Notes under the pieces: generated by a model | Told to the model about the DNA's origin: nothing | The model's input: the letters and a program-made list of their open reading frames with translations, nothing else | Databases searched by the model: none | From: Typha latifolia | Lineage: Eukaryota; Streptophyta; Magnoliopsida; Poales; Typhaceae | Direction: 5' to 3' | Length of the DNA stretch: 64,000 nt | NCBI GenBank assembly: GCA_019914945.1 | Contig: CM034102.1 | Coordinates: forward strand, 11,645,501-11,709,500 | Part shown: piece after piece, positions 60,498 through 64,000 of the stretch | How the letters are laid out: every line of letters starts with the position of its first letter | How positions within the stretch are numbered: position 1 is the stretch's first letter | Position numbers and translations under genes: made by a program

Positions 60498-62906
60498 GAA
60501 AGGAAGAGAAAAGTAAATATTATTTATCTAAATCTTTTAACTTATATTAATAAATTTAAAGCATAATTATTAAGTATTAGATATTATAACTTGTGCTGGA
60601 TATTGTATCTTCAGGATAATATAACTCGACTTTTATTTTTATTTTCTGATCATATCTTTATTTATTTAAAAGAGTAATCTTATCAATCTTGTAGTTTTAC
60701 TGATTTATTTTAATGAACAAGTATTAGCTGAATAATATAATAATAAACATAATATTTTCTCTTATTTTCTCTCCTTAATTCGAACTGAGTAAACTTATTT
60801 TTCTCTCCACCTTTTTTGATTACATAAAATGTTATTTTCTCTTCTTTTCTATTCTCTCCATTTAAATAGTGTCGAGGCTTACAAGCATGCAACCATTCAA
60901 AAGTTGTTGTATTGTGTGTGTGTTTTTCTTTCAAATTTTAAAGGCTTGTGAGTCCAAGTCCTAAGTCCACCTAATTACGAGCATAAGCCTACAACCACTA
61001 AGGTTACTATGTGTAGATTTGTATGCCTTACATAACTATAAATCGCAACCACCAAAAGATTACATTTTTAAAAGCTCCTAAGGCTTGTAATCTTACATAT
61101 GAAATTATAATTTTTTAAGTTCTCAATATTGCAAACTTCGTTTAAAAAAAGAGTGAAAATAAAATATTGAAAGCTTACAACTGCTTATTAGCTAAGAAGT
61201 ATACAATCCAACAACCACCTTATAAGCTACAGTTTAGATTTAGTAAGTTTTAAAGTATATTTTAGAGAGAAAGTGTTTATTTTATAGGTAAACTATTTTT
61301 TTTAAAAAAAATTGAAAATAGGGTTGTCATTGTTATTTTGATGTGATATAAGAAAAGTAAAATTATGTCATAATATTAAAAGATTATTATTAAATTTGTT
61401 AAATATAAATATAAGTTATTTTAAGGATAAATTTGTAACGTGATCTGGGTTCAAATTTAGACTCATTTTTATTTCTCTACTTTGTTTGGGAGTGTGAGTA
61501 TTTGGTTACTGAATATAATTAGGGATTCCTAATCAAGTTGAAGAATTCGCCCTGACCTCAAACTAAACGTGGCCTTAAAGTTTAATTACATATTCATCTC
61601 CTAGAAGACTCAACGTTATGTTGTACTTCTGAAAAATTAGCTGTACAATTTGCCCCTTCAATTGACTAAAATGTTACAATCTAATATAGAAAGGGTGTAT
61701 AATGTTAAATTTTAGATAGTATATAAGTTCCATTCTTTAGGAGAGTAATATTATTAGGTCACAGTAAAAGGGATGAAAACGTAATTTTCTTTCTTAAATT
61801 ATTTAATGAGGCAACTCCTCTCTTACAGTATATTTATAAATAAGTCCCAAGGAGTATTCTAATTATAAATAAGCCAACAGTATTTAGTGGGACAAGTTCT
61901 CACTTTTCTGAAAAGAAAAACAACTATATCCTATTTTATTCTTATAAAATACCTTTTCAAAGCCATTCTGTCCAAAAATATAGAATATTCTTGACTATAT
62001 ACCGACCGAGGTGCTTTTGGAGAAAATAATTCATTAAAAAAAAAGTTGATTTGCAAATATCTTAAACGGAAGAGGTTGTTTTTAATAATAATAAAAAACC
62101 AGGTAATTATTTGCAAAAAATCCTTTAAGAATTAAAAGAGAACGTGTCTTGCGTACTTGAACTAATATCTAAGTTTTTGTTCCTGTTTGCAATCGACTAT
62201 ATTACTTCTCTTCTAAGTTATACGGCATAACTTATTTTACTTTACTTTGTTGCACTAGTCTAGAAGTTGACACGTCGTACGAATAATGCATCTTATTCTA
62301 ATACTCTTGATTGTATATCTCAAAATATATCATTTATAATCTAGAGTCAATATAGAACTCAATAATTCAAATTATTTTTTTTTACATCTATAATCTAATA
62401 GTCTAAAGTTGGATACTCAAGACATGTCATTTATATATCTAGAGTCAATGTAGAACTCAATAATTCAAATTTTTTAAATCTATCATGCATAGGCATACCC
62501 TGGGAAGGTGATTTACTTTATTTTTCTTTCCAAATGTGGCTAATTCTTAGGCTGTTATATAGAGGTAATTAGGATCGATCGCTGTGTACTTCTGCACCAA
62601 TTATGATCTACCAAACTTATTTAAATATATTTAGTGTTGGCATTGATAATTCTGTGGAGGAAGAATAGCACAAGAAATTTAAGCTATGGAATATTTAAGA
62701 ATGATGTCGAGAAGTGAATTGTACGACTTTGGTCCGTTAATGATGGACTAAAGATTCTAGCTATGATTAAGTTTTGTATTAAGGTCAGACATATCTAATT
62801 AGTTCGAGATATAAAAAGAATGCTCTACAACCGTCCTTAAATTATAAAAAGAAGGGTTAGCAACAGTTAGACATGCCCATTTTTCGCCCTTCCAGGAAAG
62901 TATTAA
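60498..62906. other. AT-rich intergenic DNA with degraded repeats
   Basis: No supported gene. 61470-61577 has a MITE-like end (inverted: GGCCACGTTTAGTTTGAGG) but no convincing partner. 62313-62374 is directly repeated at about 62409-62470 (ATCTAGAGTCAAT(A/G)TAGAACTC). Confidence 0.5.
62313..62470. repeat. Direct repeat pair (~62 bp units, ~96-bp spacing)
   Basis: Both units hold CTAGAGTCAAT.TAGAACTC followed by AATAATTCAAATT, preceded by similar ATACTCAA/ATATCTCAA and a CATTTAT word. Confidence 0.85.
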
Positions 62907-63093
62907 GGCCTTGTTTACTTTGAGTTTAGGGACTCCCACTAAACTGGTTCGGGGATCCCTAAACTAGTTCAATAACTAAACATCTTTTTATATTTTTTTT
63001 TATATCTAACCGAATTTAATCTACAAAAATTTAAGACTAAGAAATAAAATTAACTAATCGAATTCAGAACTTAACCTCAAACCAAATAAGGTC
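62907..63093. mobile_element. Tourist-like MITE with TAA target duplication
   Basis: Left end GGCCTTGTTTACTTTGAG; inverted right end GACCTTATTTGGTTTGAG. TAA lies directly outside both ends (62904-62906 and 63094-63096). The length is 187 bp and the element is non-coding. The ends and duplication fit PIF/Harbinger-derived MITEs. Confidence 0.82.
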
Positions 63094-63096
63094 TAA

Positions 63097-64000
63097 ATGA
63101 TCATTCTGAGTCTCAACTTTTCTTTATTTTTTTCCTCTATAATAAAGGTAGAAGGGTCCTTGGTTGTCCATAAACATACTCAATGATGATCAAAGAGACA
63201 TTCTAATGATTTAGACTGACCCTTCTTTTTATTGAAGCAGTTCCTGATAAAAGGGAATAACAAAGTCCACCTAATTTATTCTTGCAGCAGACTAGATAGT
63301 CCAGTTAACACAGTACAGTTTGAGAATCACTGAATACCCAACAAGGCAACAAATGGAACAACAATGTTCCAAGGACAGTGCCTTAATACCTTTGAGGAGA
63401 GCCTAAAAAGCATTGTCACAGTGGTGACTCCTAAATAGAAAGATGATCATTATTTTCTCAATTAGCCTAAAATGTATGACTTCTAAATAGAAATTTCAAG
63501 GCGGCTTATGATGATGAACATCATATAAACATAGATAAAGGTGCTCAAAATGCCTTGAGTCACAAGCCCATTTAGCCTACTGTGGAGAGTTTCCTCACTC
63601 ACATATAATGAAACCACCCGTAAGCTCACGCTTTGAACATGCTTTATTTTGTCGGAGACACAGGATGTCAAAATATTTATTCTGCTATACTTTATATGCA
63701 ATCAAATTGCTAATAATAGTGAGTAATTTCAGTCATCATAAATTTCTTAGGATATACAGATTAACAGACAAAAGGAGACACTGTAGACTGAAATTTTATT
63801 ATTATGTATTGTGATGAATAGGTGAATGGATGTTAACAGGGAAAGAAATGATTTTGTAACCAAGGATCAAGTCTAATGAATAAGGGATGCACTCTAGGAA
63901 TTTCTATGACATATATATTATTTCGGTGATCCACCAATTTACAAAGTGACAAGGAGAGGACACTAATTTTGTACATCATGAGATGTACTAAGTATCACTC
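63097..64000. other. AT-rich terminal stretch, no gene
   Basis: Short frames at 63483-63814 on both strands have no recognisable domain and no supporting context. Confidence 0.5.

Noticed and set aside
61467..61577. Second Tourist-like MITE
   Set aside because: Only one convincing end (inverted GGCCACGTTTAGTTTGAGG); the left partner is too diverged and no clean target duplication was found.

Overview
This is an AT-rich stretch of a flowering-plant nuclear genome. It carries a plant-type 60S acidic ribosomal protein P3 gene, three intron-containing HKT-type cation transporter genes, decayed chromodomain Ty3/gypsy elements, LINE 3' ends and several MITE-like elements. The species cannot be named from sequence. 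All three HKTs have glycine at the first selectivity-filter position, a state best known from monocot class II HKTs, so a monocot is possible but not shown.

Layout. 0.7-2.1 kb: P3 gene (minus strand) with telo-boxes and site II promoter elements, abutted by a ~1.2 kb terminal-inverted-repeat element (2.1-3.3 kb). 4.0-5.8 kb: rearranged plus-strand gypsy gag/LTR debris. 5.8-12.2 kb: mostly gene-poor AT-rich DNA. 12.2-14.2 kb: HKT copy A (minus). 15.0-17.6 kb: a complete non-autonomous LTR element with a perfect 5-bp target-site duplication. 18.0-26.8 kb: a minus-strand chromovirus array with three near-complete LTRs, one internal LTR fragment, three gag pieces and one degenerate pol with chromodomain; its leaders carry 1, 3 and 4 copies of the tRNA primer-binding site. 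27.5-28.8 kb: a TIR element with TTA target duplication that carries a ~72-bp minisatellite. 33.3-33.9 kb: a hAT-like MITE with a perfect 8-bp duplication. 38.9-40.8 kb: HKT copy B (minus), flanked by two related solo LTR-like insertions. 47.4-47.6 kb: a Rieske oxygenase (PAO/PTC52-like) gene relic. 49.3-50.2 kb: a 5'-truncated LINE with an inactive-looking RNase H. 54.0-55.9 kb: HKT copy C (minus). 56-64 kb: AT-rich DNA with tandem duplications and a Tourist-like MITE.

The three HKT genes have the same strand, the same three-exon structure and intact reading frames (534, 534 and 540 residues after splicing). Copies A and B lie in a recognisable segmental tandem duplication (about 11.0-30.7 kb and 36.9-46.3 kb); most of the size difference comes from later transposon insertions. 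A short upstream match (49.1 and 58.1 kb) ties copy C to the same series. The locus therefore reads as an HKT tandem array expanded by duplication, invaded by retroelements, and partly homogenised between A and B.
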